Assembly: GCF_011694815.1 (NCBI RefSeq)
Contig: NZ_CP050177.1
Location: 7,137,501-7,201,500 of the forward strand
Direction: 5' to 3'
DNA: 64,000 nucleotides
From: Streptomyces liangshanensis
GTDB lineage: Bacteria > Actinomycetota > Actinomycetes > Streptomycetales > Streptomycetaceae
The first letter of the stretch is position 1; each line of letters opens with the position of its first letter. The notes beneath the pieces are model-generated. The model was not told the origin of the DNA, ran no database searches, and saw nothing but the letters and a program-made list of their open reading frames with translations. Positions 15,050 through 24,150 of the stretch are shown here, piece after piece. Both the position numbers and the translations under genes were made by a program.

Positions 15050-18004
15050 TCAGGGGTAGCGGGTGACCTGGCCCGTGGCGAACCCCACGATGACGGCGCC
15101 GTTCCTCTCCACCACCAGCGAGAGGAAGGACGTGTCCGGCAGGGGGAGCCTGCGCGGTGTGCCGTCGGGCTTGATCACCGTGACCCGTTCCATCCCCTGG
15201 ACGGCGAGCCAGCGCCCGTTTCCCGACAGCCGGGGGCTCTGGTCGGACAGCAGCAGCCGGTGCCCGGCGGGGGCATCCGCTCCCGGGCCCACGACCTCCA
15301 GGACGTGGTCCACACCCGAACGCGCCCACACCTGTCCGCCGCTGGTCGTCAGTTGGAGCGGATTGCGCGGAGCGTCGAGGCGCGCCAGCGTGCGCAGGCC
15401 GTCGGCGGACAGTTCGACCACCTGATGGCCGGCGGCGAGGCCGACGAAGATGTGCCCGCCGTGCGCCGTGATGCCGTACGGGGTCCCGGCCAGCGTGCGC
15501 CGCGCCAGGAGCCGGCCTTCCCCGGCCGACAGGGAGTCGACCCGGCCGGCCGCAGGCGACGGCACCACGACGCTGTCGCCGACCAGTGCGAGGGTGCGGG
15601 GGCCGCCGCCGGCCGAGCGCTTCCACACGGTGTGTCCGGTACGCAGGTCGACGCGGCCGACCTGCCCCGAAACCGTTGAGACGTAGTACGCCGCCGCGTC
15701 CCGTACGACCAGGTCGTCGACGTAGTCGTCGAACGTGACGAGGGCGCCCTCGCCGGGCTCGCCGGGCCTGTCGAAGTTCAGACGCACCAGCGCGCGCCCG
15801 CCCACCACGGCGTAGGTCGCGTCCGAGGCCTGGTCCTGGACGACGCTCGTCACCGCGGCGCCGTAGCGCACGGTCTCGGAGTTCTCGAAGGCGTCGCCGA
15901 AGACGGTGGTGACGGTCGCTGTCACCAGGCCGCCCGCCAGCCAGATCACCAACCACGGCCTTCGCCACCACAGCCGGTATTCGGGCGCACGGCCGGGCCG
16001 GTGGATCTCCACGCGAGGGGCGGTCCGCCCGGGGCGGGTGGCCGGTCGGCCGGCGGGTGCCGGATCACGCGCGGAGGAGACATAGGCGTCGACCGTGTGC
16101 CGGAGGTCGGCCCCGTGGGCGCGCTCCGGCCCGGTGACGGCCAGTGCGGCGATCTCGACAGCCGTTTCGTAGGCGACGTCGTTGGGCGCCTGTCCCACGA
16201 TCACCACCGGGGAGCCGAAGGGCAGAGTCACGGCCAGCACCTCCGTACCGGGGCGGGAGCGGTCCAGGACGGACCAGTCGACGCGCAGGGCGCGGGCGAG
16301 CACCGCCAGCCGCAGACGCTGCTCGCGCCGGCCGGTCGGAGGCAGCACGAAGAGCGTGCGCCCCAGCGCACCGGCTTGTCGGATCTCCTCGATCTCCCAC
16401 AGCAGGGACTCCGACCGGCCGACCGTCACACAGATCAGCCGGGAGCGGGCGATCAGGTCGCGGACTCCGTCCTTCCACTCGTCCATGGAGAAGTTCCGCC
16501 GCGCGGCGCCCAGGGGAGGGGGCAGCTTCTCGCCCACCTGACCGAGGGTCTCCACGGGTCCGTGCACGGCGAGGGCGGACGCGGCGACCTCCTCGAAGCG
16601 TTCGAAGCGGCGCATGCAGAGCCGCTCGACGACCGAGGCGCGATCCAGTCTCCGGGCACGCAGGACGCGCCGGTCGTCGGCGAAGGAACGCAGCATCAGG
16701 GTGGGCGGGCGCGGGTCCTGTTCGGCCTGGCGTCGCAGGGCCCGCATGCCCAGCCGCCGCATCACGGTGAACGGCAGCAGCGCCAGGAGCAGCAGGGCGA
16801 CGCCCGCGGCCCGTACGACGGTCCCGAGGCCGGTCGCGACGTAGTCGGACGACGCGGGGCTGACTCCCATGGCCTGGAGGTCCGACCCCAGCACCAGCAT
16901 CAGCAGGCCGACGACGGCCACGGCCGCGGTCGCGGCCAGACCGAGCAGCGCCAGGAGCCGCCCCCACCCCCGGAAGACGGCCGGCCGCCACCGGTCGGGG
17001 TGCCGTCCGCGCAGCAGCCACTCGACCATCAGGACGCACGCCACGGCACTCAGCGCGACGGCCACCGTCGCCCACACGCCCAGGGAGAGTCGCTCCGTGA
17101 GCCGTAGGGTCCAGGCGTACACGCAGAATCTGACGGCGACCGCCGCCGTGGTGCGCGCCAGGCGCAGGCGCACCAGCCGGTCGACGCGGAAGACCCCGTC
17201 CGCACGCGACCGTGAGAAGAGGGACCGCGGCCGGCGCCAACTGGCGGGATCGAGGACCAGGATCAGCACACCGACCGCCAGGGGCAGGCCCAGCGCCACG
17301 CTCATGGCCTCCGCGTTGAGCGCCGTGCGCGTGGTGCTCTCGCGCCACTGCCGGGCCGGCAGGTCCGGCAGCGGCGTGATCCGTGGCCGCTGCGCCCGCA
17401 CCAGCTCGGTGATGAGCTGTTCGGTGGCCGGTACGGCTTTCGCTGGGGCGGGTACGGCTCCCGCCGCCCGGCTGGTGCTCGCGAAGACGGCCACCGCGGT
17501 GCGGCCTCGCACGAAGACCGCGCAGCCGGACGCGTAGTCGGGGCCGGGGTCGCCGAAGAATCCCGCCCGGTCGGCCCCCGGGGCGGCGAAGGGTTTCGAC
17601 GGGGAGCACGACGTGTCCCCCTGCGTCCGCGCGCCGGCGGACCGGCGCATCTCGAAACCCCGTACCGCGACGCTGGTCAGGCCGTCCGCGCTTTCCCAGG
17701 TGCGCTGCCACGCGCCCACGACCGTCAGCTCCCGCACATCGGCGCGCAGCCGTCCGGTCCCGGTGAACAAGGCCGTCTCGGGTGGTCCGTTCTGCGTGTT
17801 CAGCCAGACCTCACCCTGACGCGCCGGGAGATCCGAGTGCGTGAGGAGCCGGCCCGCGACGGCGGGTGTCGTGTAGGGCGGTACGACGGTTCTCACCGGG
17901 GGCGGGGCCCATTCACGGTGCCAGAACACCGCGGCGGCGGCCAGGAGGAGGACGAGCAGGGTGAGGGCCCGCCAGCCTGCCCGGCGCGTCCGGTACCGTT
18001 CCAT
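15050..18004 (-). CDS. Large membrane protein: LRSFxDD cytoplasmic domain plus beta-propeller
   Basis: About 984 aa. An N-terminal TM segment (ALTLLVLLLAAAAVFW), an extracytoplasmic region of about 170 residues, then four or so TM helices (about 230-420), then a soluble domain beginning LMLRSFADD (about 435) and containing GPVETLGQVGE, GAARRNF, EWKDGVRDLIARSRLICVT and LLWEIEEI. A further TM (PWLVIWLAGGLVTATVTTVF, near 695) leads to a C-terminal PQQ/YVTN-like propeller (GQVGRVDLRTGHTVWKR, GNGRWLAVQGMERV). The central domain recurs in the genes at 20552, 28222 and 29214 and resembles a TIR/SLOG-type Rossmannoid fold; this is inference. ATG 18004 follows GGGGGCGGC; ATG-type starts further up are possible. 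Confidence 0.65.
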   Translation of the reverse strand: MERYRTRRAGWRALTLLVLLLAAAAVFWHREWAPPPVRTVVPPYTTPAVAGRLLTHSDLPARQGEVWLNTQNGPPETALFTGTGRLRADVRELTVVGAWQRTWESADGLTSVAVRGFEMRRSAGARTQGDTSCSPSKPFAAPGADRAGFFGDPGPDYASGCAVFVRGRTAVAVFASTSRAAGAVPAPAKAVPATEQLITELVRAQRPRITPLPDLPARQWRESTTRTALNAEAMSVALGLPLAVGVLILVLDPASWRRPRSLFSRSRADGVFRVDRLVRLRLARTTAAVAVRFCVYAWTLRLTERLSLGVWATVAVALSAVACVLMVEWLLRGRHPDRWRPAVFRGWGRLLALLGLAATAAVAVVGLLMLVLGSDLQAMGVSPASSDYVATGLGTVVRAAGVALLLLALLPFTVMRRLGMRALRRQAEQDPRPPTLMLRSFADDRRVLRARRLDRASVVERLCMRRFERFEEVAASALAVHGPVETLGQVGEKLPPPLGAARRNFSMDEWKDGVRDLIARSRLICVTVGRSESLLWEIEEIRQAGALGRTLFVLPPTGRREQRLRLAVLARALRVDWSVLDRSRPGTEVLAVTLPFGSPVVIVGQAPNDVAYETAVEIAALAVTGPERAHGADLRHTVDAYVSSARDPAPAGRPATRPGRTAPRVEIHRPGRAPEYRLWWRRPWLVIWLAGGLVTATVTTVFGDAFENSETVRYGAAVTSVVQDQASDATYAVVGGRALVRLNFDRPGEPGEGALVTFDDYVDDLVVRDAAAYYVSTVSGQVGRVDLRTGHTVWKRSAGGGPRTLALVGDSVVVPSPAAGRVDSLSAGEGRLLARRTLAGTPYGITAHGGHIFVGLAAGHQVVELSADGLRTLARLDAPRNPLQLTTSGGQVWARSGVDHVLEVVGPGADAPAGHRLLLSDQSPRLSGNGRWLAVQGMERVTVIKPDGTPRRLPLPDTSFLSLVVERNGAVIVGFATGQVTRYP

Positions 18005-18354
18005 GCCGCCCCCGATCGGACCCGCGCCGTGCGGGCCGTCCACCGTGGGAGCGACTCTGGCAGGTACGGCGCCGACGCGAGACCGGATCGGGTGAACCTA
18101 CGTCTCGCGTACGCACGCCCCGCGCCGCGGTCGCCGGGCCACGGGTGTCCCGCCGGGGGTGCCCGAGGACGGGGCGCCGACCGTAAGGTGGAAGCGGAGA
18201 ACCGTACGTCACGATCTGTCAGCGTCCGAACGACCGTCAGGGAGTCCGTTCATGGACATGAGGCCGCGTGAGGCCCGGGAAGACCGTACGAAGAAGCCCC
18301 AGGAGGATCCCCAGCGGAAACCTTCCGGAACCGGCGGGGGCCGGGGACACAAGA
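18005..18354. other. Upstream region of the LRSFADD-propeller gene
   Basis: About 350 bp between two leftward genes. It contains the leader of the 15050-18004 gene and nothing else I can support. A proline-rich plus-strand frame starting at 18252 runs into the antisense of the next gene and is treated as a shadow. Confidence 0.4.
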
Positions 18355-19056
18355 CTACGAAGCAACCGCGGCGGACCCCGGCGTCCCCTCCGCCTCCCCC
18401 TCCCGCTCCGTCTCCCCCTCCGGCTCAGGGGCGAGCGGGTAACTGACGAACATCGACACGATCCGGCGCGCGGAGACGCACACCGAGCCCCAGGGGAAGT
18501 CCTGTGCGTCCACCGCGCCCGGAGCCCGGTACTTGAGCGGTTCGACCAGCACCAGGTCCCGGTCGGGCAGGTCGTCGGAGCTCACGTTGAACGACGCCAG
18601 TCGGCCCTCGACGTAGGACCCGTCCTCCAGGACGCAGCCCACGAGCGGAGACTCTCCCGGATACCACTTCTCGAACATGACCCACCACGCCGACATCGCC
18701 GACGAGTGCGGCACGCCCGCCGTCACGGCCGCCGCCGCTACCGCCAGGGCGCAGGCCGCGGACAGCAGACCGCCGGCCCACCAGACGAGTTCGGCGTAGT
18801 GCGCCTGCGCGTACGGGGCGCCCTCCCGGACCAGCCGGCCGACGTCCGGCGTGAGGTGGGGCAGCAGCCCGCGTACCACGCCGAAGACCGCGAGTACGGC
18901 CAGCTCCGTGAGCACGCTGCAGAAGACCACCGTGCCGGTCTCCCGGAAAGGCGTCGGTCGGCGCTCGCTGCCCCTGCGTTCGCGGACAATGACGAACGCG
19001 AGACCCGGCAACAGCAGGACCACGAGGAGAACGAGACCCGTGACGGTCGTCGGCAT
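18355..19056 (-). CDS. DUF6338 family membrane protein
   Basis: 233 aa. N-terminal TM (VTGLVLLVVLLLPGLAFVIV), the conserved FRETGTVVFCSVLTELAVLAVFG with a second TM, a third TM (LSAACALAVAAAAVTAG), then a cytoplasmic beta-rich C-terminal domain (VLEDGSYVEGRLASFNVSSDDLPDRDLVL) and an acidic tail. DUF6338 proteins are Streptomyces-rich and functionally unknown; the soluble part resembles an SH3-like barrel. It is divergent from the caspase gene, with a 236-bp shared regulatory gap. Confidence 0.75.
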   Translation of the reverse strand: MPTTVTGLVLLVVLLLPGLAFVIVRERRGSERRPTPFRETGTVVFCSVLTELAVLAVFGVVRGLLPHLTPDVGRLVREGAPYAQAHYAELVWWAGGLLSAACALAVAAAAVTAGVPHSSAMSAWWVMFEKWYPGESPLVGCVLEDGSYVEGRLASFNVSSDDLPDRDLVLVEPLKYRAPGAVDAQDFPWGSVCVSARRIVSMFVSYPLAPEPEGETEREGEAEGTPGSAAVAS

Positions 19057-19292
19057 GACAGATCCAGGCGGTATGGGGAGGCGGGCGGGAGGCTCACCGT
19101 ACCGCGCCGGTACGGCCGGCCGCCCGGCTCACGGAAGCACTCCTACCCTCAACGAACGCTCCACGAAGGGGTTTTGAGGGTCAATGAGCCGAATCCCCCT
19201 CTATAGGCGGGGGACCGCCAGTACGGTGGGCGAGGGAGTCGACGGTGTCGGCGCGCGGGCGGTCCGACATCACGTCAACTGGGGGGAGTGCC

Positions 19293-20285
19293 ATGCGCAA
19301 GACGCTGATCGTGGGGATCGATCACTACAACCACCTGGAACTGCTCACCGGGTGTGTCAACGACGCTTTCGCCGTCCGGGGAGCCCTCGAACGCAACTCG
19401 GACGGCACGCTGAACTTTCGCAATCCGGCGGTCCTCGCCGGCACGAGCGCCGAGCAGCCCGTCCTCAAGAGGGACCTCAAGGAAGCCGTCAGAAAGCTGT
19501 TCGCGGACGACTCCGACATCGCGCTGTTCTACTTCGCGGGGCACGGCTACATCGAGGACACCGGAGGGTTTCTGTGCGCCAGTGACTCGGAGACCGGTGA
19601 CGACGGCCTGGCCCTGGCCGAACTCATGACGATGGCGAACACGTCCCGGGCCCGGAACAAAGTCATCGTCCTGGACAGCTGCCACAGCGGCGCGGCGGGC
19701 AACAGCGCCATGGCCGCCGGTCTCGCCGAGATCTCGGACGGTGTCACCATCCTGACCGCCTCGACCGCCGAGCAGGATTCGTACGAGACGCCGGGCGGCG
19801 GTGCGGGCGTCTTCACGAGCCTGTTCGTCGACGCACTGAACGGCGCGGCGGCCAACCTCGTGGGCGACATCACCCCCGGCAGCGTCTACGCCCACATCGA
19901 CCAGTCGCTCGGCCCGTGGGCGCAGAGGCCGGTCTTCAAGACGAACGTCAAGACGTTCGTCTCCCTGCGCAGGGCCGAGCCGCCGATCGCGCTGGCCGAT
20001 CTCCAGGCCCTCACCACGCACTTCCCCGTTCCGTCCGGCCGGTTCCCGCTGGATCCGTCGTTCGAGCCCGAGCGCTCCCCGGGTGAGCGGGCCGACAGCT
20101 CGATTCCTCCGCCCGACCCCGCCCACACGGCCGTGTTCGCCGTGCTGCAACGCTATGTGAAGGTCAATCTGGTACGCCCGGTGGACGCTCCGCACATGTG
20201 GCATGCCGCGATGCAGAGCAAGTCGTGCGAATTGACCGTACTGGGGCAGCATTACTGGGCACTCATGGACAAGGGACTGATCTGA
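19293..20285 (+). CDS. Caspase-like (C14/metacaspase) protease
   Basis: 330 aa. The caspase fold starts [21 protein letters not shown]; the catalytic His lies in YFAGHGY (about 83) and Cys in VLDSCHSG (about 130), with [12 protein letters not shown] as the following S1-pocket strand. After about residue 235 comes a linker and a separate C-terminal module ([37 protein letters not shown]), probably a recognition or adaptor domain. Prokaryotic caspase-like proteases act in immune or programmed-death systems, cleaving effectors or host proteins after Arg/Lys (family knowledge). GGGGGGAG precedes ATG 19293. The TGA is followed immediately by the ATG of the RyR gene. Confidence 0.85.
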   Translation: MRKTLIVGIDHYNHLELLTGCVNDAFAVRGALERNSDGTLNFRNPAVLAGTSAEQPVLKRDLKEAVRKLFADDSDIALFYFAGHGYIEDTGGFLCASDSETGDDGLALAELMTMANTSRARNKVIVLDSCHSGAAGNSAMAAGLAEISDGVTILTASTAEQDSYETPGGGAGVFTSLFVDALNGAAANLVGDITPGSVYAHIDQSLGPWAQRPVFKTNVKTFVSLRRAEPPIALADLQALTTHFPVPSGRFPLDPSFEPERSPGERADSSIPPPDPAHTAVFAVLQRYVKVNLVRPVDAPHMWHAAMQSKSCELTVLGQHYWALMDKGLI

Positions 20286-20594
20286 ATGCCGATACATCCG
20301 GAGGGGCACGGCACGGAGGCCTACGGCACGGAGGCCTACGGCACGGAGAAGGTGATGGAGGAACTGGCCGGCGTCGAGCACGAGCGGTGGGCGCACTGGC
20401 AGCGGTACCTGCACTCGCGGTGCGAGCGCCGGAGCGACGGATCGCTGACCATCCCCGCCGAACTGGTCCGGCGGTGGGAGGCGCAGATGGCCACCCCCTA
20501 CGCGGAGTTGTCCGAAGCGGAGAAGGAGAGCGACCGCGAGCAGGTCCGGCGCTACCTGCCTCTCCTCGTCGCGATGTTCGGCCCCGCCGTCTGA
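20286..20594 (+). CDS. RyR-like domain protein coupled to the caspase
   Basis: 102 aa. The body ELAGVEHERWAHWQRYL ... LVRRWEAQMATPYAELSEAE ... SDREQVRRYLPLL follows the ryanodine-receptor (RyR) repeat pattern: HExW near the start, a Y..L.E..K.SDR block at the end. Prokaryotic RyR domains occur in conflict-system neighbourhoods and are proposed ligand sensors. The N-terminus contains a tandem GTEAY repeat (two 15-bp copies at about 20311-20340). ATG 20286 abuts the caspase stop, implying translational coupling; a start at ATG 20355 is also possible. The 3' end overlaps the convergent gene by 43 bp. Confidence 0.65.
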   Translation: MPIHPEGHGTEAYGTEAYGTEKVMEELAGVEHERWAHWQRYLHSRCERRSDGSLTIPAELVRRWEAQMATPYAELSEAEKESDREQVRRYLPLLVAMFGPAV

Positions 20595-22684
20595 CCCCGG
20601 TCGCGGGGCCCGCCGACCGTGCGCCGGCGCTCCGTGCCGGTCAGGGCGTCACGGGCCTCACCCCATGCCGTCGCGAAGGTGAATTCCGTACGCCTGCGCG
20701 CTCCCCACACCTGCCACTCGGTACCCCCGGTGTTGAGCAGGACCAGCGCACCGGTCGTGTCGTTCCGGTGTGCGCGCAGTCCCGCGAAGCGCGAGTCCCG
20801 CCGACCCCGGGGGCCTCTCACCGTGAGCGCGGCGTCGATGAACCCGTGCCACCGCCGGGTCAACTCCCGCCCGGCCATCGGCGCGAGGACGAGCGCCACC
20901 GGGACCGACGGATGCATGGCCAGGATCTCCAACTCCTGCCGAAGGCCCTCGTTGATGGCCTCGGGCGTGGCGCCCACCACGACGAGCCGGGATCCGAGCG
21001 CCTTGGCCTCGATCTCCGTTTGCCAGTCGGGGCCCAGTCGCATACGCGCCGCCCCGATGTCGGACCGGCTCCTGGTGTCCGCCGGGTGGGAAGCGGCGAT
21101 CACCGGGCCCAGGGCCCACACGTGTCGGACCGTGATCTCCTCGAAGGGCTGTCGCCAGGCGAAGCTGGCGCGTTCGAGCACACTGGTCCGCGCGATGGCG
21201 CTCGACGGCATCGTCGCGGAGTCGTCCGTGAAGCTGCGCAGATAGAGCACCGGCGGCTCGGGGCTGTCCCGCTGCGCGGCTTCGGCGTTCGTCAGCGCGT
21301 ACGAGCGCCCCAGCCTGCGGATCAGCACTCCGCCGACCATGAGCAGCGCGGACAGCACGATCACCGAGCTGCTCGCCCCCAGGCCGACGACGGCCAGCAT
21401 GAGGAAGACCACCAGATGGCTGAAGGACTGGACCTGTAGGTATCGCTCGGTGGGCAGACCGCCGTCGATCAGCGGCGAGCTGCCCAGACCGGACAACTGG
21501 GCGATGTAGAAGAGGAAGAAGACGCCCACACCGGCCGCGTACAGCAGCAGGCTCGCCAGACCGCAGCCGCGCACCACCCAGGCGTGCGTGCCCCGCACGT
21601 CCCACCGGCCGCGTACGGGACGCGGCTGCCACGCCAGCTTCAACAGGTGGCTGCGGCCGGGCAGGAGCCAGCCTCCGGCGAAGGCGACGGCCAGCATGAC
21701 GACCGGCTCGACAGTCAGGTTGCGGGTCGTGACGAGGAGGAACAGCACGAGGAAGCCGAAGACGCGGAACGCCGCCCTGACACGGACGAGGGCGGCGAGC
21801 TTGAGCGCCGTACGGGACACGTCCCGCCACGCGGGGTCTCTCCGCCGGACACGGTAGGGACGCCAGACGGGCCAGGTGCGGATCAGCCGCCAGGGCAGGA
21901 TGTAGAGGGCGTATCCGACGGCGGGCATGATCAGCAGCGCCACCATGCCCTGCGAGTACTCGGGTTGTGTCAGCGTCGCTCTCTCGCCCGGGACGAGTGC
22001 GGTCTGCCGTACGGCCATCTCGGTGACGCGGCCGGTCAGCGCGTCGAGACGCCCCTCGGCCGGCGTCCGCACGGACACCTGTACCGCCCGGCTGCCCTGG
22101 GCGAACAAGGCCTTCTGGCTCCGGGCGCCGCTGACGTAGCGCACTTGGGGTGCGAGCCAGACGCCGGGCAGTGCGCGGAGGTTCGTGGCGCGGGTGAAGA
22201 AGTCGGGGTCGAAGGCGGCGAACCATACGAGGGTGGCGGCGTCCCTGCCGCTCGGGCAGCTCCACACCACCGCCTGTGCCTCGTCGCCGCCGTCGGTCCG
22301 CCAGGTGCGCTGCCGGCCCTCGCACACGTCCATCAGCCACTTGGTCTCCGTCTCTCCCGACCACCGTCCTTCGGAGACCAGCCGCTGGGACGGGCCCAGC
22401 CCGGGGTCCCTGATCACCAGCGAGTCGGGAGGCGAGGGGGCGTCATGTACGGCGGGGGACGTGGCACCGCCACGCGCCGTGGGTTCCCGGCCCGCAGCCT
22501 GGGAACGGGTCGCCCAGGCCGCGTCGGCCAGGAGGAACAGCAACAGAAGCGGCACCAACAGAAGCGGCAACGACAGGACTTCCGGCGGCAGGGCGCCGCG
22601 GGCTCGCCCTGAGCGCGGGGGCGTCCTGCGCGGCGGACGTGTCGTGCGCCCGGTTCGGCGTGTCGTGATGGGGGTGTGCGCCAT
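20552..22684 (-). CDS. Multi-TM protein with LRSFxDD domain
   Basis: About 710 aa. N-terminal basic tail, a Leu-rich TM (LSLPLLLVPLLLLFLLADAAW, about 43-63), an extracytoplasmic domain of about 170 residues, then about six TM helices (MPAVGYALYILPW, VFGFLVLFLLVT, LASLLLYAAGVGVFFLFYI, MLAVVGLGASSSVIVLSALL), then a cytoplasmic domain starting VLYLRSFTDD (about 480) with GPVIAASHP, GAARMRLGPDWQTEI and SRLVVVGAT. The same domain organisation as the protein at 15050 minus its propeller. ATG 22684 is chosen (GAAGG about 11 nt upstream); the open frame continues upstream without a signal. Function unknown; its partner genes suggest a membrane effector or sensor. Confidence 0.65.
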   Translation of the reverse strand: MAHTPITTRRTGRTTRPPRRTPPRSGRARGALPPEVLSLPLLLVPLLLLFLLADAAWATRSQAAGREPTARGGATSPAVHDAPSPPDSLVIRDPGLGPSQRLVSEGRWSGETETKWLMDVCEGRQRTWRTDGGDEAQAVVWSCPSGRDAATLVWFAAFDPDFFTRATNLRALPGVWLAPQVRYVSGARSQKALFAQGSRAVQVSVRTPAEGRLDALTGRVTEMAVRQTALVPGERATLTQPEYSQGMVALLIMPAVGYALYILPWRLIRTWPVWRPYRVRRRDPAWRDVSRTALKLAALVRVRAAFRVFGFLVLFLLVTTRNLTVEPVVMLAVAFAGGWLLPGRSHLLKLAWQPRPVRGRWDVRGTHAWVVRGCGLASLLLYAAGVGVFFLFYIAQLSGLGSSPLIDGGLPTERYLQVQSFSHLVVFLMLAVVGLGASSSVIVLSALLMVGGVLIRRLGRSYALTNAEAAQRDSPEPPVLYLRSFTDDSATMPSSAIARTSVLERASFAWRQPFEEITVRHVWALGPVIAASHPADTRSRSDIGAARMRLGPDWQTEIEAKALGSRLVVVGATPEAINEGLRQELEILAMHPSVPVALVLAPMAGRELTRRWHGFIDAALTVRGPRGRRDSRFAGLRAHRNDTTGALVLLNTGGTEWQVWGARRRTEFTFATAWGEARDALTGTERRRTVGGPRDRGQTAGPNIATRRGR

Positions 22685-23007
22685 TCGTGCCCGTGCCTTC
22701 GCAGTCGACGACCGTGGGCGCGGCCCGGCCGGCGGGCCCTCCCCTGGTGGGAGTCGACGGTAGGCACGGCTCCGGGCCCGGGCGCCTGCCTCGGCCCGGA
22801 TCCTGTCTCTTCCGGAGGAGAAGTACGTCAATCCGACGACCCGCGGGCGGACACCGGAACGAGCCGGATCGCAGCTTTTCGGGGGTATCGCCCGTGAACC
22901 CCCCACCGTGCCCGACATTTCCCGGAACCAGTGGTTCCCGTCGCCTCGCCGGGCTACCGTTGATGCCCTGCCGCGGGGGGCGCGGTGGGCCGTACGGGGG
23001 GTGGGGC
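22685..23007. other. Divergent intergenic region
   Basis: About 320 bp between the leftward LRSFTDD gene and the rightward WD40 operon. It must hold both promoters; no convincing palindrome or -10/-35 pair stands out. If the WD40 gene uses ATG 22963 instead of GTG 23008 the spacer is 45 bp shorter. Confidence 0.4.
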
Positions 23008-24150
23008 GTGGGTCCGGCAGACAGAGTGCGTACATCCGGAGGCGCCGGTGCCCGGTGGCCGGGGCGAAGCCGGCTGATCGGGGCCATGGCGGCCGTGCTC
23101 GCGCTGGGCCTGGCCACCGCGGTGTTCCTGACGACGCGGGGCGGCCCGGCCCCCGCCGACGACGCCGGCCCGCCCCGACGCGCCCTGTTCCTGGGAACGC
23201 TCACCGGCCACAAGGGCCCGGTGTCCGCCCTCGCGTTCAGTCCCGACGGGCGCGTCCTGGCCTCCGGCGGAGCCGATGGCACCGTCCGGCTGTGGGACAC
23301 GGCGACCGGGAAACAGAAGGCTCTCGTGGAGCACGACCAGCCCGTTCTCCAACTCGCCTACAGCAACGACGGCCGCACCCTCGTGGGCATCAGCGGCGAG
23401 AGCGAGTTCGTCGGCGGCCCGCTCTGGCTGGCCGACCCGGCGACGGGCCGGGTGCGCCGGACCCTGCCCGGAACGTACGTCACCAACGTGGCCTTCCATC
23501 CCCGGAACGGGTCGTTCGCCGTGGCCGACGAGACGGGCATCGTCTTCACGTACGACGCCGAGGACGGGAGCATGAAGGACCAGATCCCCGTCGCCGGCCC
23601 GACCACGTCCGTCGACGGCCTGCGCTACAGCCCGGACGGGGCCTGGCTGGGTGTCTCCGCCGGCGCCCTGGTCAGACTCTGGGATCCGCGTACGGTCACC
23701 TCCGCGCCGCGGACCGAACTCACCGCGCCGGAGTTCACGAAGATCGGCAAACGTTTCACGACCTTCTCCGCCTCGCCCGTCGTCCTCTTCTCGCCCGACA
23801 GCAAGACCGTGATCACCGAAGGCGCCATGGACGGCTGCCGTCTGTGGACCACATCCGGCGACGTGCGTACCTCCGCCTGCTCCGGCGCGGGCGTCGCGGG
23901 CGCCGCACTCGCACCGGACGGCCGCAGCCTCGTCACCTTCGGAACGGGGCGGCGGACCGTGGAGGTGTGGAACGCGAACGCCGGACGCAAGACCTTCACC
24001 TACCGAGGGCACCTCGGCGACGTGACGGCCGTGGCCGTGAGCCCCGGCGGTGACCTCGTCGCGAGCGGCGGCGCCGACCGGATCGTACGACTGTGGCAGG
24101 CGCCGGGCCTCGGCCAGGGAGCCGCGCCCCAGCCCACGGAGGGCGGATGA
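23008..24150 (+). CDS. Membrane-anchored WD40 repeat protein
   Basis: About 380 aa. After a basic stretch a single TM (LIGAMAAVLALGLATAVFL) is followed by a seven-bladed-type WD40 propeller: clear repeats at GHKGPVSALAFSPDGRVLAS with TVRLWDTATG and at the end GHLGDVTAVAVSPGGDLVAS with IVRLWQ, with degenerate blades between. The propeller is probably extracytoplasmic unless the anchor is reversed. First gene of a four-gene run; its TGA overlaps the ATG of the TIR gene (ATGA at 24147). GTG 23008 is used because of the G-rich ribosome-site-like GGGGGGTGGGGC; starts upstream at 22963 and 22687 are open. Confidence 0.7.
   Translation: MGPADRVRTSGGAGARWPGRSRLIGAMAAVLALGLATAVFLTTRGGPAPADDAGPPRRALFLGTLTGHKGPVSALAFSPDGRVLASGGADGTVRLWDTATGKQKALVEHDQPVLQLAYSNDGRTLVGISGESEFVGGPLWLADPATGRVRRTLPGTYVTNVAFHPRNGSFAVADETGIVFTYDAEDGSMKDQIPVAGPTTSVDGLRYSPDGAWLGVSAGALVRLWDPRTVTSAPRTELTAPEFTKIGKRFTTFSASPVVLFSPDSKTVITEGAMDGCRLWTTSGDVRTSACSGAGVAGAALAPDGRSLVTFGTGRRTVEVWNANAGRKTFTYRGHLGDVTAVAVSPGGDLVASGGADRIVRLWQAPGLGQGAAPQPTEGG

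Noticed and set aside
18252..18446. Proline-rich plus-strand small ORF
   Set aside because: It overlaps the coding strand of the DUF6338 gene in antisense, and the poly-Pro tail is what G-rich Glu/Gly codons read on the opposite strand. An AGGGAG motif upstream is weak support.
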